Origin: Leptothoe kymatousa TAU-MAC 1615
GTDB taxonomy: Bacteria; Cyanobacteriota; Cyanobacteriia; Phormidesmidales; Phormidesmidaceae
Direction of reading: 5' to 3'
NCBI RefSeq assembly: GCF_018739865.1
Contig: NZ_JADOER010000015.1
Span: 1-64,000 of the forward strand
Length of the DNA: 64,000 nucleotides
Shown here: positions 8,994 to 17,790 of the stretch, one piece after another
Position numbering within the stretch: the stretch's first letter is position 1
Layout: every line of letters starts with the position of its first letter
Position numbers and translations under genes: made by a program
Notes under the pieces: generated by a model
Told to the model about the DNA's origin: nothing
Databases searched by the model: none
What the model saw: only the letters and a program-made list of their open reading frames with translations

Positions 8994-9692
8994 ATGTTAT
9001 TTCGGCAGCTCTTCGATCCAGACTCTTGCACCTACACCTATCTAATTGCTGATATTGGGACTAAAGAGGCAATTTTGGTTGATTCGGTGCGTGAACAGGT
9101 AGATCGCGATCTGAATCTGCTCAAAGAGTTGGATTTAACCCTGCGCTACTGCGTAGAGACCCATGTCCATGCGGACCATGTGACCGGTGCTGAACGGTTG
9201 CGCAGGGCAACGGGCTGTTTGACGGTTGTGCCTGAGTTCGCTCGCGTTAGCTGTGCCAATCGACATATTAAAGACGGTGAGCGTTTACGGCTGGGGCAAG
9301 TTTTGGTAGAGGCGATCGCAACCCCCGGCCATACCGACAGCCACATGGCCTACTTGATCAATCAAGACCGCATCCTCACCGGCGATGCCCTATTTATCCG
9401 GGGCTGCGGACGCACCGACTTTCAACAGGGGGATGCGGGGCGGCTATACGATTCCGTCACCCAGCGCTTGTTTGCCCTCCCCGAAACGACCCTAGTGTAT
9501 CCGGGCCATGACTATCGGGGCCATACGGTTTCGAATATTGCTGAGGAAAAACAATGGAACCCTCGCTTTGCCGGTCGCGATCGCACCAGCTTTATTACAT
9601 TGATGCATGGCTTGAATCTGCCCAATCCTAAAAAGATGATGGAAGCGGTGCCCGCCAACGAAAACTGCGGCAAAACCATGGTGGCTGCCTAG
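8994..9692 (+). CDS. MBL-fold hydrolase, persulfide dioxygenase-like (ETHE1 type)
   Basis: About 232 residues from the ATG at 8994 (MLFRQLFDPDSCTYTYLI), which matches the family start better than a rare start at 8949. The metal motif is THVHADHVTG, with further ligands in TPGHTDSH, LTGDALFI and YPGHDY. The arrangement RGCGRTDFQQGDA and the 230-245 residue length fit ETHE1-like persulfide dioxygenases, mononuclear iron enzymes that oxidise glutathione persulfide to sulfite. No fused rhodanese is present, and no sulfur gene is adjacent. A role as a glyoxalase II is less likely given the RGCGRTDFQ signature. Confidence 0.85.
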   Translation: MLFRQLFDPDSCTYTYLIADIGTKEAILVDSVREQVDRDLNLLKELDLTLRYCVETHVHADHVTGAERLRRATGCLTVVPEFARVSCANRHIKDGERLRLGQVLVEAIATPGHTDSHMAYLINQDRILTGDALFIRGCGRTDFQQGDAGRLYDSVTQRLFALPETTLVYPGHDYRGHTVSNIAEEKQWNPRFAGRDRTSFITLMHGLNLPNPKKMMEAVPANENCGKTMVAA

Positions 9693-9702
9693 GGCTTTAC
9701 CG

Positions 9703-9718
9703 CTTTGCCTCGGCAAAG
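9703..9718. terminator. Hairpin after the MBL gene
   Basis: A perfect CTTTGCC-TC-GGCAAAG stem begins 10 bases after the stop at 9692. No clear T-run follows, so intrinsic termination is uncertain. Confidence 0.35.
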
Positions 9719-9841
9719 GCCCCACTAAAATACTATGGGTCTTAACGGGTTGCCCTGTCCTATCCATTAGGGCGGGGCATTGTATTGGGGCCGCCCCATG
9801 ATCGCCAGGCCCTATTACAATTTATCCCCACCCCCTAGACT

Positions 9842-9857
9842 CTCTAGCCAACTAGAG
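9842..9857. promoter_or_regulatory. Palindrome upstream of the copper genes
   Basis: CTCTAG-CCAA-CTAGAG, a perfect 6-bp inverted repeat 41 bases before the atx1 start. It is a plausible operator for a copper-responsive regulator, by position only. It does not match a consensus I can name. Confidence 0.35.
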
Positions 9858-9898
9858 GGTTTATCCTGGGCCATATGATGTCTATCGATGCCTGGCCC

Positions 9899-10096
9899 AT
9901 GACGCTTCAACTAACGGTTCCCAATATGGCCTGCGATGCCTGCGCCAAAAATATTACCAATGCCATCAAAACCCTTGATGAGCAAGCAACGGTGACCGCT
10001 GACCCCAAAACTAAATTGGTCAACATTGAAACAGAAACCGCCGAAGCATCGGTGCGAGATGCCTTAGAAAAAGCGGGGTATCCACCGGCGGCTTAG
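9899..10096 (+). CDS. atx1: Copper metallochaperone Atx1 (HMA domain)
   Basis: 65 residues beginning MTLQLTVPNMACDACA, closely following the cyanobacterial ScAtx1 pattern (MTIQLTVP...). The metal site is the CxxC in ACDACAKN (residues ~12-15). I chose the ATG at 9899 because the match to known Atx1 begins there; an in-frame ATG at 9875 would add eight unrelated residues. Atx1 delivers Cu(I) to the P-type ATPases CtaA and PacS for plastocyanin and cytochrome oxidase in the thylakoid. A PacS-like ATPase starts 78 bases downstream on the same strand, which strongly supports the assignment. Confidence 0.9.
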   Translation: MTLQLTVPNMACDACAKNITNAIKTLDEQATVTADPKTKLVNIETETAEASVRDALEKAGYPPAA

Positions 10097-10174
10097 GCTG
10101 CCGCCCCGATGTTCTGCCCCGATGTAAGCAAGTCCTACAATGCCTGATTTGGCCGCTGACCCAAGGAGAATGCC

Positions 10175-12463
10175 ATGACCACCGCCACCCTCACCCTTAG
10201 GGGCATGAGCTGTGCTGCCTGCGCCACAAATGTTGAAGCGGTGATTCGCCAGGTGCCAGGGGTGCATGGTGCCCAGGTAAACTTTGCCGCCGAGCAAGCC
10301 AGCATTGATTTTGATGAGCGCAGTACGAGCCTCCGACTGATTCAGGCAGCGGTGGTCGATGCGGGGTACCAAGCGATTGATCACCCCATCAGCATGGAGG
10401 ACGAGCGGCAGCAACATCGGGCGCACCAGCGGCAGCTGCTAACGCGGGTGATGGTGAGCGGTACGGTGGGGGCGATTTTGGTGGTGGGGTCCTTGCCCGC
10501 CATGGTAGGGATAGCCATTCCCGGTTGGCCCATGGTGTTCCACAACCCTTGGCTACAGCTGGTGCTGGCCACTCCGGTGTTGTTTTGGTGTGGCCAATCA
10601 TTTTTTGTGGGAGCTTGGAAAAGTGTGGCCCACCGAGCGGCCAACATGAATACCCTGGTGGCCTTGGGCACCGGCACGGCCTATCTCTATTCCTTATTTA
10701 TCACCGTATTTCCCCAAGTTTTATTAGATCGGGGGATGTCGCCTGATGTGTATTACGAAGCTGCCGTCGTGATCATCGCGTTGTTGTTGCTGGGGCGATA
10801 TCTCGAAAATCGCGCCAGGGGACAAACATCGGATGCAATTCGACAGTTGATGGGGCTACAGCCCCAGGTGGCCCAGGTGATCCGTCAGGACACAGCGATG
10901 ACGATTCCCATCGATCAGGTGGTGGTGGACGATATTGTGGTGGTTCGCCCGGGGGAGAAGATTCCGGTGGATGGCACCGTGGTATCTGGGGGGTCCACCG
11001 TGGATGAGGCCATGGTCACCGGAGAACCCATGCCGGTGGAAAAACACCCCGGCGATACAGTTATTGGGGCCACCCTGAATAAGACGGGCAGCTTTCGATT
11101 TCGGGCCACTCGCGTTGGCCAAGAGACCATGCTGGCCCAGATTGTTCAGCTGGTGCAGGCGGCCCAAGGGTCAAAGGCACCGATTCAAAAGCTGGCGGAT
11201 CAGGTGACCGGCTGGTTTGTGCCGGTGGTGATGGCGATCGCACTGCTTACATTTCTGCTGTGGTTTGGTTTCACCGGCAACATTACCCTCGCGTTACTCA
11301 CCACCGTGGGCGTGTTGATTATTGCTTGTCCCTGCGCCCTGGGGCTAGCCACCCCCACATCCATTATGGTGGGCACGGGCAAGGGGGCAGAGCGAGGCAT
11401 TTTAATCAAAGATGCCGAGAGTTTAGAACAGGCCCATCGGCTGCAAACCATTGTGTTAGATAAAACCGGCACCCTCACCCAGGGGCAGCCTGCGGTCACC
11501 GACTGGGTGCCGGTAAACCCCAAGCGCGCTCACCCCGTTGCGGTGGCCCCATCTAGCCCTCGATTTAGCCCCGTCAGCCCAGGGGTTAACATGGGCAAGA
11601 TCCTTGAGCTGGCGGCGGCTGTGGAAAATTGCTCAGAACATCCCCTGGCCACCGCCGTGGTTAGCTATGCCCAGGTCCATGGGGTCACCACCCTGCCCGA
11701 GGTAGAAAAATTTGAGGCGGTTGTTGGCCAGGGCGTGCAAGGTATTGTCCAGGAGCAACAGGTATACATTGGTACTGAAAGCTGGATGCAGTCCCTAGGT
11801 GTGAACACCCAGGCCCTCCAAAGCCAGCGCCAGGCCTTGGAAAATGCGGCCAAAACCACCATCTGGATTGCCATTAACCACCAAGCCGTGGCCCTGCTCG
11901 GCATTGCGGATCAGATTAAGCCCACGTCGCCAGCCACCGTTTTAGCCCTACAGCGCATGGGCTTAGATGTGGTGATGCTCACCGGCGATAACCCGCAAAC
12001 CGCAGCGGCCATTGCAAAATCCGTCGGCATTCAGCGATATTTTGCCAGCGTCCGCCCCGCCGAAAAGGCGACCTACATACAACAGCTACAGTCCGAAGGG
12101 AAACGGGTGGCCATGGTGGGGGATGGCATTAACGACGCCCCAGCCCTAGCCCAGGCCGATGTGGGCATGGCCATTGGCACCGGCACCGATGTTGCGATCG
12201 CAGCCAGCGATATCACCCTAATTTCTGGCGATCTCCAGGGGGTGGTCACAGCCATTCGCCTAAGCAAAGCCACCATGGCCAACATTCGCCAAAATTTGTT
12301 CTTTGCCTTTATCTACAACACCGTGGGGATTCCCATCGCCGCAGGCATTCTCTATCCCCTCTGGGGCTGGCTGCTAAATCCCATGATTGCTGGGGCTGCC
12401 ATGGCCTTTAGCTCGGTCTCTGTGGTCACCAACGCCCTGCGTCTTAGAAACTGTCGTTGTTAG
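10175..12463 (+). CDS. pacS: Copper-translocating P1B-type ATPase, PacS-like
   Basis: 762 residues, standard length. An N-terminal HMA domain carries GMSCAACAT (residues ~9-17). Then come the membrane helices, the actuator loop ([10 protein letters not shown]), the transport motif CPC in [15 protein letters not shown], the phosphorylation motif DKTGTLT, the P1B His-Pro motif SEHPLA, and the hinge [16 protein letters not shown]. The ion is Cu(I) by motif. The N-terminal half resembles the thylakoid PacS of cyanobacteria more than CtaA (the GVQ/GVH-type NFA stretch and FPQ-rich loop), which is recognition by eye. The RBS AAGGAGAA lies shortly before the ATG. It follows atx1, as a chaperone-pump pair. 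Confidence 0.93.
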   Translation: MTTATLTLRGMSCAACATNVEAVIRQVPGVHGAQVNFAAEQASIDFDERSTSLRLIQAAVVDAGYQAIDHPISMEDERQQHRAHQRQLLTRVMVSGTVGAILVVGSLPAMVGIAIPGWPMVFHNPWLQLVLATPVLFWCGQSFFVGAWKSVAHRAANMNTLVALGTGTAYLYSLFITVFPQVLLDRGMSPDVYYEAAVVIIALLLLGRYLENRARGQTSDAIRQLMGLQPQVAQVIRQDTAMTIPIDQVVVDDIVVVRPGEKIPVDGTVVSGGSTVDEAMVTGEPMPVEKHPGDTVIGATLNKTGSFRFRATRVGQETMLAQIVQLVQAAQGSKAPIQKLADQVTGWFVPVVMAIALLTFLLWFGFTGNITLALLTTVGVLIIACPCALGLATPTSIMVGTGKGAERGILIKDAESLEQAHRLQTIVLDKTGTLTQGQPAVTDWVPVNPKRAHPVAVAPSSPRFSPVSPGVNMGKILELAAAVENCSEHPLATAVVSYAQVHGVTTLPEVEKFEAVVGQGVQGIVQEQQVYIGTESWMQSLGVNTQALQSQRQALENAAKTTIWIAINHQAVALLGIADQIKPTSPATVLALQRMGLDVVMLTGDNPQTAAAIAKSVGIQRYFASVRPAEKATYIQQLQSEGKRVAMVGDGINDAPALAQADVGMAIGTGTDVAIAASDITLISGDLQGVVTAIRLSKATMANIRQNLFFAFIYNTVGIPIAAGILYPLWGWLLNPMIAGAAMAFSSVSVVTNALRLRNCRC

Positions 12464-12480
12464 ACCAGGGTGCCATTGCA

Positions 12481-12981
12481 CTAAAGAGATTTTTCAAGCC
12501 ATTCCACATCCCAGTATTGGCCAAATTTGCGGCCCACTTCCCCATAGCGACCAACGCTATGGAAGCCAAATTTGTGATGCAGGGCAATGGATTCAGGATT
12601 GGGCAACGTAATGGCCGCATAGGCCCGGTGCACATCCTCATCCGCTAAGGAATCCAACAATTTTGCGTATAGCTGCGTGCCGATGCCCAGCCCCTGGGCA
12701 TCGGGACTCAAATAGATGCTCGTCTCCACCGATGTGTCATAGGCGGCCTTATCCCGCAGCTTGCTACTGGTGGCATAGCCCACAACCTGCTGATCTTTTT
12801 CAGCCACCCACATTCGGTGACGTCCGTCGGTCCCATAGTGGCGCCACCACCGTTCCCGCCGTTGATCAACGGTGTAGGGTTCAATGTCAAATGTGATCAC
12901 CGTGTTCAAAATATAGTGGTTATAAAGCTGGGTGAGAGGAAAAAGGTCGCTGGCCTTAGGCAGGCGAATACTAGTAACCAT
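12481..12981 (-). CDS. GNAT N-acetyltransferase, phosphinothricin acetyltransferase-like
   Basis: 166 residues from the ATG at 12981 (MVTSIRLPKASDL); an earlier start at 13011 adds ten residues. The acetyl-CoA motif is LSPDAQGLGIGTQLYAKLL. The N-terminal IYNHYI-like segment (LYNHYILNTVITFD) and the C-terminal LHHKFGFHSVGRYGEVGRKF are characteristic of the PAT/Bar subgroup, which acetylates amino groups of small amino-acid-like compounds, often methionine sulfone or phosphinothricin analogues. The true substrate here is unknown. It converges on pacS with only 17 bases between stops. Confidence 0.88.
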   Translation of the reverse strand: MVTSIRLPKASDLFPLTQLYNHYILNTVITFDIEPYTVDQRRERWWRHYGTDGRHRMWVAEKDQQVVGYATSSKLRDKAAYDTSVETSIYLSPDAQGLGIGTQLYAKLLDSLADEDVHRAYAAITLPNPESIALHHKFGFHSVGRYGEVGRKFGQYWDVEWLEKSL

Positions 12982-13057
12982 AAGGGATCTACCCGTTGAA
13001 TCTGGCGACAATCAGTGTTCAGAATACCATCAGGAAATAGGGAGCATTCATAAATGT

Positions 13058-13095
13058 ATGGCCATTGGAATCCGTATTTTTACGGAATTGGCCAT
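13058..13095. other. Long imperfect hairpin
   Basis: The outer stem ATGGCCA/TGGCCAT and inner stem TCCGTA/TACGGA enclose a TTTT loop, 50-90 bases before the hypothetical gene at 13148 and upstream of the divergent GNAT gene. It could be an operator or a leader structure. Confidence 0.4.
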
Positions 13096-13147
13096 GTATT
13101 TCTGTATTTTTTTCCTGTCCACAGGTGCTTCGACAGAATGCTGAACT

Positions 13148-13702
13148 ATGTCAAGGTCAACAGCCCATAGGAGTTCCACTTTGCAGCTCGTTAATCAATG
13201 GTTCACTCGAATGTTTTGGATGAACAACCCTATCGCCGACGATGGAGTTGGGTCATATCAGTATGGTCGTGGCCCGTGGGAAATACTCTTCCAAGCAATA
13301 ACCCATGCCTGGAATATGCTCGTCCGTTTTACCTGGGAGCCCTTCACCATGGTTAGTCAGTCTTCTGTTCAGGATTATGCGCCCCTTGAAGTCTTACCAG
13401 ATTATTATCTCAACTGTGATAGTGCCAAGCGACTTTGGCAAGATTGGCGGGTGCTAAGGCGATTGTTTACACGTCGCGACCACAGTCGTGATTTGTTGCT
13501 TCAAGGTGAATCTGGCTGGTTGCCAATCCATGGAATGGCGCTGCAGCGACAGCTACTCACCGTGACAACAGATGAGGGCGAAACAGTATTAGATCTCAGT
13601 GAGCCTGTGGTTTGGCTTAGCCGCGCCAACCCTGCGAACACTCAAATTTCCCAAGAACCAACATCCACTGCGGGCAAAACCCTGCTGTGGAATCCAGTTT
13701 AG
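13148..13702 (+). CDS. Hypothetical protein, unrecognised
   Basis: 184 residues, no family recognised and no signal peptide or membrane helix. It is rich in Trp (WFTRMFWMN, WEILFQ, WNMLVRFTWEPF in the first 70 residues). A basic stretch follows (WRVLRRLFTRRDHSRD), then a beta-looking segment. The last residues and stop codon lie in a 55-base segment duplicated downstream (13687-13796), so the C-terminus may have been changed by that duplication. Codon use looks like the neighbours. A second in-frame copy of the tail beyond the stop suggests the original gene may have ended there. Confidence 0.55.
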   Translation: MSRSTAHRSSTLQLVNQWFTRMFWMNNPIADDGVGSYQYGRGPWEILFQAITHAWNMLVRFTWEPFTMVSQSSVQDYAPLEVLPDYYLNCDSAKRLWQDWRVLRRLFTRRDHSRDLLLQGESGWLPIHGMALQRQLLTVTTDEGETVLDLSEPVVWLSRANPANTQISQEPTSTAGKTLLWNPV

Positions 13703-13796
13703 TCACCCTGAACTCTGGTGGGTTAGGCCCCTAAATCAACAGTGGAACCCAGTTTAGTCACCCTGAACTTTGGTGGGTTAGGCCCCTAAATCAACA
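13687..13796 (+). repeat. 55-bp tandem duplication spanning a gene end
   Basis: Two adjacent 55-base units (13687-13741 and 13742-13796) differ at about two positions. Each holds GTTTAGTCACCCTGAACT and GGTGGGTTAGGCCCCTAAAT. The first contains the stop codon of the hypothetical gene. Confidence 0.95.
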
Positions 13797-13824
13797 ACGG
13801 CATCTTTTTGAATCTGGCAGTCAG

Positions 13825-14649
13825 TCAATGGGGGAAATGTTTCTCTTCAAGGCTGGCTGCTTTCTGTGCTAGTTGGTACGTGGCCTCATCCGTGAGCAGA
13901 CGATGGTGACCGCCGAGTCTTAGCATTGAAGCGGGGCAGGTGGCTGCAGGGACCATGGTTAAGAGCTGGTGTAGGATCGCGGCTTTGGATTGTCCAAATA
14001 CGCAACAAAGTGTATGTCGGGCACTGCTAATGGCGCTGAGGGTGAGGGTGAGGGCGTGGGTGGGCACATCTTGGAGTTGCTCAAAGTGTTCAGAGGTGAG
14101 CTGCTGTTGGCGATTGGGATGATCTAAACGCACCAGCTTGACCCAACGGGGATCGTTGAAGTTGGCAACGGCTGGATCGTTAAAGGCTAAATGGCCATTG
14201 TTGCCCACACCCAATAGACAGAGGTCAATGGGGGCCTGGGTGAGCAAACGGGTGTAGCGATCGCATTCTGCCATGGGTTCCAACGCATCCCCATGGAGAT
14301 AGTGGAAGGCCTTAAACGGTAGCCATTGGGCGATGTGCTGCCGCAAATAGTAGCCAAAACTAGCGGGATGTTCGGACGGTAGCCCCAAAAACTCATCCAG
14401 GTGTAACCCCACAACCCGCGACCAGTCGACGGTGCGGTCCTGGCGTAGATAATTCAACAGCCCCAGCTGGGAACGGCCTGTGGCAAAGACAACGGTGGCC
14501 GTCGCCTGCTGCTGCAAGGTGTGGGTTAGCTGGGCAATGATCTGCTGAGCGGCCGCTTGGGCCAACATATCTGGATCAAGACAAATCTGTACCTGGAGAT
14601 TATCAACCTGCTTGATGCGACAGACCGTCGGGGTTTGAATCGTTCTCAT
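13825..14649 (-). CDS. nagB: Glucosamine-6-phosphate deaminase
   Basis: 274 residues of the NagB/6-phosphogluconolactonase superfamily. Motifs are VVFATGRSQLGLLNYL (sugar phosphate binding), GLHLDEFLGL with the catalytic Asp, and GVGNNGHLAFNDP, which is diagnostic for the deaminase rather than the lactonase. The reaction is glucosamine-6-phosphate to fructose-6-phosphate plus ammonia, linking amino-sugar recycling to glycolysis. It is slightly longer than bacterial NagB at the N-terminus (about 25 residues). It stands alone, with a divergent UPF0182 gene upstream. Amino-sugar uptake or NagA genes are not seen in the window. Confidence 0.88.
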   Translation of the reverse strand: MRTIQTPTVCRIKQVDNLQVQICLDPDMLAQAAAQQIIAQLTHTLQQQATATVVFATGRSQLGLLNYLRQDRTVDWSRVVGLHLDEFLGLPSEHPASFGYYLRQHIAQWLPFKAFHYLHGDALEPMAECDRYTRLLTQAPIDLCLLGVGNNGHLAFNDPAVANFNDPRWVKLVRLDHPNRQQQLTSEHFEQLQDVPTHALTLTLSAISSARHTLCCVFGQSKAAILHQLLTMVPAATCPASMLRLGGHHRLLTDEATYQLAQKAASLEEKHFPH

Positions 14650-14804
14650 GGTGGTAGACGCCCAAAACTCAGCGCCATAAAAGTTAAAACTTGATCATAG
14701 GTCAAACCCTTGCCCCTATTGGTTTTCCTGTGGCGACTTAAAATAACACTCTGGGATTCGTTAGCTTGCGCTAAGCTTTTTAGCGTTACCTGACAGGCTA
14801 AAGC

Positions 14805-17609
14805 ATGAGTGCAAAGTGGTTGTGGCTAATTCTCGGGGGATTTATTGCGATTATTTTCTCCGGTTCGATTGTGCACTTGACGACGGAGATATGGTGGTTT
14901 GACTCCGTTGGCTTTGCCGATGTGCTGTGGACTCGACTGCGTTGGCAAGCTGCGATCGCACTGCTCGCCTTTATCCTGTGGTGGTTAGTCCTGTTTATCA
15001 ACTATGCCGTTGCCCAACGCCTCACCCGCGATCGGCCCCTGCGGGTCATTCAAAATTCCCAATGGGATCCCTATTTACCAGGCATCATCCGCTACACCAG
15101 CCTCGGTCTAATTACCCTATTGGCCCTAACGGCCGCCATCAACGGCGTTGAAACCTGGCAGGATGTCCTCAAATTCCTCAACCCCGTGGCCTTTGGCACC
15201 CAAGAGCCTCTGTACGGACGGGATGTTAGTTTTTACATTTTTCGACTGCCGCTATTTGAAATTTTGCATCGCGCAGCCACCGAGCTACTCATATGGAGCC
15301 TGGTGCTATCCGCCTGTATCTATGGCGTAAAAGGAGAGATTCGGCCCGAACGCGGTTGGAAATATTTTCTCACCGGGGAAGTTAAAACCCACTTTTGTGT
15401 TCTACTGGCAGCCTTAGCCGTTATCTTTGCCCTAGGCTTTTGGCTGGCCCGCTATGAATTGCTCTATTCACCTACAGGCGTAGTGTTCGGTGCTGGCTAC
15501 ACCGACGTCAATGCCCGCATGCAGGCCTATGGCATCATGGGCTTTATCACCATTGCCGTTGGCATTTTATTTGTTGCCTCCCTATGGCGCAGCGGTTTTC
15601 TCCTACCCATCACCGCCATTAGTCTCTACACCATCGTCTTTTTGTTGATAACAGGCCTATACCCCTGGGGCCAACAAAAATTTATTGTAGAACCCAACGA
15701 GCTACGCAAAGAATCCCCCTACATTGCCGATAACATTGAGCTGACGCGCCAGGCCTATGGTCTGTCAACGGTGCAGCAAGAATCCTTTGAGGTGAAAAAC
15801 CAGCTCGATGGTGCGGCCCTAGCTCGCAATAGCAGCACCATCGACAATATTCGGCTGTGGGACTATCGCCCGCTGCGAAGTACCTATGGCAGTTTACAAA
15901 CCCTGCGCCCCTACTACCGGTTTCAAGATATCGACATCGATCGCTACACCTTTGGCGATGACTATCGCCAGGTGATGCTCTCCCCCCGAGAACTGGTGGA
16001 TGACGCCCTGCCCGCCCAAGCCCAAACCTGGGTGAACCAACACCTGATCTACACCCACGGCTACGGGTTGGCCATGAGCCCGGTGAACAAAGTCACCGAA
16101 GACGGTTTGCCGGAATTGTTTATCAAGGATTTGCCCCCCAAAAGCTCCGTCGATCTCACCGTGGAACAACCTCGAATTTACTACGGTGAGGCCACCGACC
16201 GATATGTTCTCACCGGCACCGATCAAGCAGAATTTGACTATCCCCTGGGCAACGACAATGCCCAATATAACTACACCGGTGTTGGGGGGGTGGCCATTGG
16301 GTCATCCCTAAAGCGGCTGGCCTACGCCTACAACCTGGGAGACTGGCAGCTGCTGTTATCCAACTCCCTCGGCGAAAATTCTCGCATTCACTACCATCGA
16401 CTGATCCAAGATCGCATTCGCCAGCTCGCCCCCTTTCTTTCTTTAGATAGCGATCCCTACCTAGCCGTCATTAACGGTCGGCTGCAGTGGATTGTGGATG
16501 CCTACACCCTCAGCAACCGCTATCCCTATTCTGAACCCCTGTGGCGAAGCAACGGCATCCAGTCCGTGATTCAAAGCCGGGCCATGAACACCATTGTTCA
16601 AAATCGCACCAACTACATCCGCAACCCGGTCAAAGCCGTTGTAGATGCCTACGACGGCACCTTAAAACTCTATGTTGTTGATGACACCGATCCAATTTTG
16701 GCGTCATTCCAAAAGAGTTTTCCCAGTTTATTTGAGCCCTTAGAAAATGTCCCCGATGGCCTACAGGCCCATTTTCGCTATCCCCAAATGTTGTTTAAAA
16801 TCCAGGCTCAGATCTATCGCGCTTACCATATGGATCGGCCAGATGTATTTTACAACCAGGAAGATCTCTGGGACTTTCCCACCCAGATTACCCGGGAAGA
16901 GAATTCGGAAACCCTAGAACCCTACTATGTGATCATGAAGCTTCCCGAGGCCGAGGAAGAAGAGTTCATGTTGATTGTGCCCTTTACTCCGGTGGGCAAA
17001 AACAACATGGTGGCTTGGATGGCCGCTCGCTGCGATGGGGCCAACTATGGCAAGCTGCTGGTCTATGAATTTTCTCGTCAGGCCCTGCTCTATGGCCCAC
17101 GACAAATTGACTCCCGCATTGATCAAGATACGGAAATCTCTCAGCAGCTCACCCTATGGAATCAGGAGGGGTCCGAAGTCTTTCGTGGGGACCTACTGGT
17201 GATTCCCATAGAGCAGTCTCTGCTCTATGTGGAGCCCGTTTACCTACAGGCGCGGGGGCAAAACGATAATAGTAATGCCATCCCTGAACTGAAGCGGGTA
17301 ATTCTGGCCTATAAAGATTCCATTGTGATGGAAAAAACATTGGAAGATAGCCTGACGAAACTGTTTGGGCAACGTCCGGCCGCCCCACCCCCGGCAAAGG
17401 CAGAGGCAGAGGCCGGAACAGCGGCCCCGGCCCCACCCACCATCTCTACTAATCAACAAACTTTGATAAATTCGGCGTTAGAAGCCTACACCCAAGGCCA
17501 GCAGGCGCTACAAAAAGGAGATTGGCAAGCCTATGGAGCGGCCCAAAAGCGCTTGGGGACGTTGTTAGAACAATTGAATAAGATAGACGAGACTAAGGCA
17601 GAAGAGTAG
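14805..17609 (+). CDS. UPF0182 family large membrane protein
   Basis: 934 residues, the usual size for UPF0182 (COG1615). About seven membrane helices fill residues ~5-300 (for example WLWLILGGFIAIIFSGS). A large extracytoplasmic domain follows with family blocks IDNIRLWDYRPLRSTYGSLQ, YYRFQDIDIDRY, YGLAMSPVNKVTEDGLP, and YPYSEPLWRSNGIQS. The C-terminal ~60 residues after a Pro/Ala linker form a coiled-coil-like tail (EAYTQGQQALQKGDWQAYGA). The function of the family is unknown. It is monocistronic by layout, divergent from nagB. Confidence 0.92.
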   Translation: MSAKWLWLILGGFIAIIFSGSIVHLTTEIWWFDSVGFADVLWTRLRWQAAIALLAFILWWLVLFINYAVAQRLTRDRPLRVIQNSQWDPYLPGIIRYTSLGLITLLALTAAINGVETWQDVLKFLNPVAFGTQEPLYGRDVSFYIFRLPLFEILHRAATELLIWSLVLSACIYGVKGEIRPERGWKYFLTGEVKTHFCVLLAALAVIFALGFWLARYELLYSPTGVVFGAGYTDVNARMQAYGIMGFITIAVGILFVASLWRSGFLLPITAISLYTIVFLLITGLYPWGQQKFIVEPNELRKESPYIADNIELTRQAYGLSTVQQESFEVKNQLDGAALARNSSTIDNIRLWDYRPLRSTYGSLQTLRPYYRFQDIDIDRYTFGDDYRQVMLSPRELVDDALPAQAQTWVNQHLIYTHGYGLAMSPVNKVTEDGLPELFIKDLPPKSSVDLTVEQPRIYYGEATDRYVLTGTDQAEFDYPLGNDNAQYNYTGVGGVAIGSSLKRLAYAYNLGDWQLLLSNSLGENSRIHYHRLIQDRIRQLAPFLSLDSDPYLAVINGRLQWIVDAYTLSNRYPYSEPLWRSNGIQSVIQSRAMNTIVQNRTNYIRNPVKAVVDAYDGTLKLYVVDDTDPILASFQKSFPSLFEPLENVPDGLQAHFRYPQMLFKIQAQIYRAYHMDRPDVFYNQEDLWDFPTQITREENSETLEPYYVIMKLPEAEEEEFMLIVPFTPVGKNNMVAWMAARCDGANYGKLLVYEFSRQALLYGPRQIDSRIDQDTEISQQLTLWNQEGSEVFRGDLLVIPIEQSLLYVEPVYLQARGQNDNSNAIPELKRVILAYKDSIVMEKTLEDSLTKLFGQRPAAPPPAKAEAEAGTAAPAPPTISTNQQTLINSALEAYTQGQQALQKGDWQAYGAAQKRLGTLLEQLNKIDETKAEE

Positions 17610-17790
17610 AGCAGGCAATGTCTGAGGCCGCAATTATCAACATTTCATAAACTGAGCTTCACCAAACCTTAGCAACGCCAAAGTTTTAACCCTGTCCTCC
17701 TGACGCCCCTGGGATGGTCTGGAAAATGAGTCATGTCCACTATTTTCCAACACCAGCTCCTCATCACCCAGTCAGGGAAGCCAAATAAGC

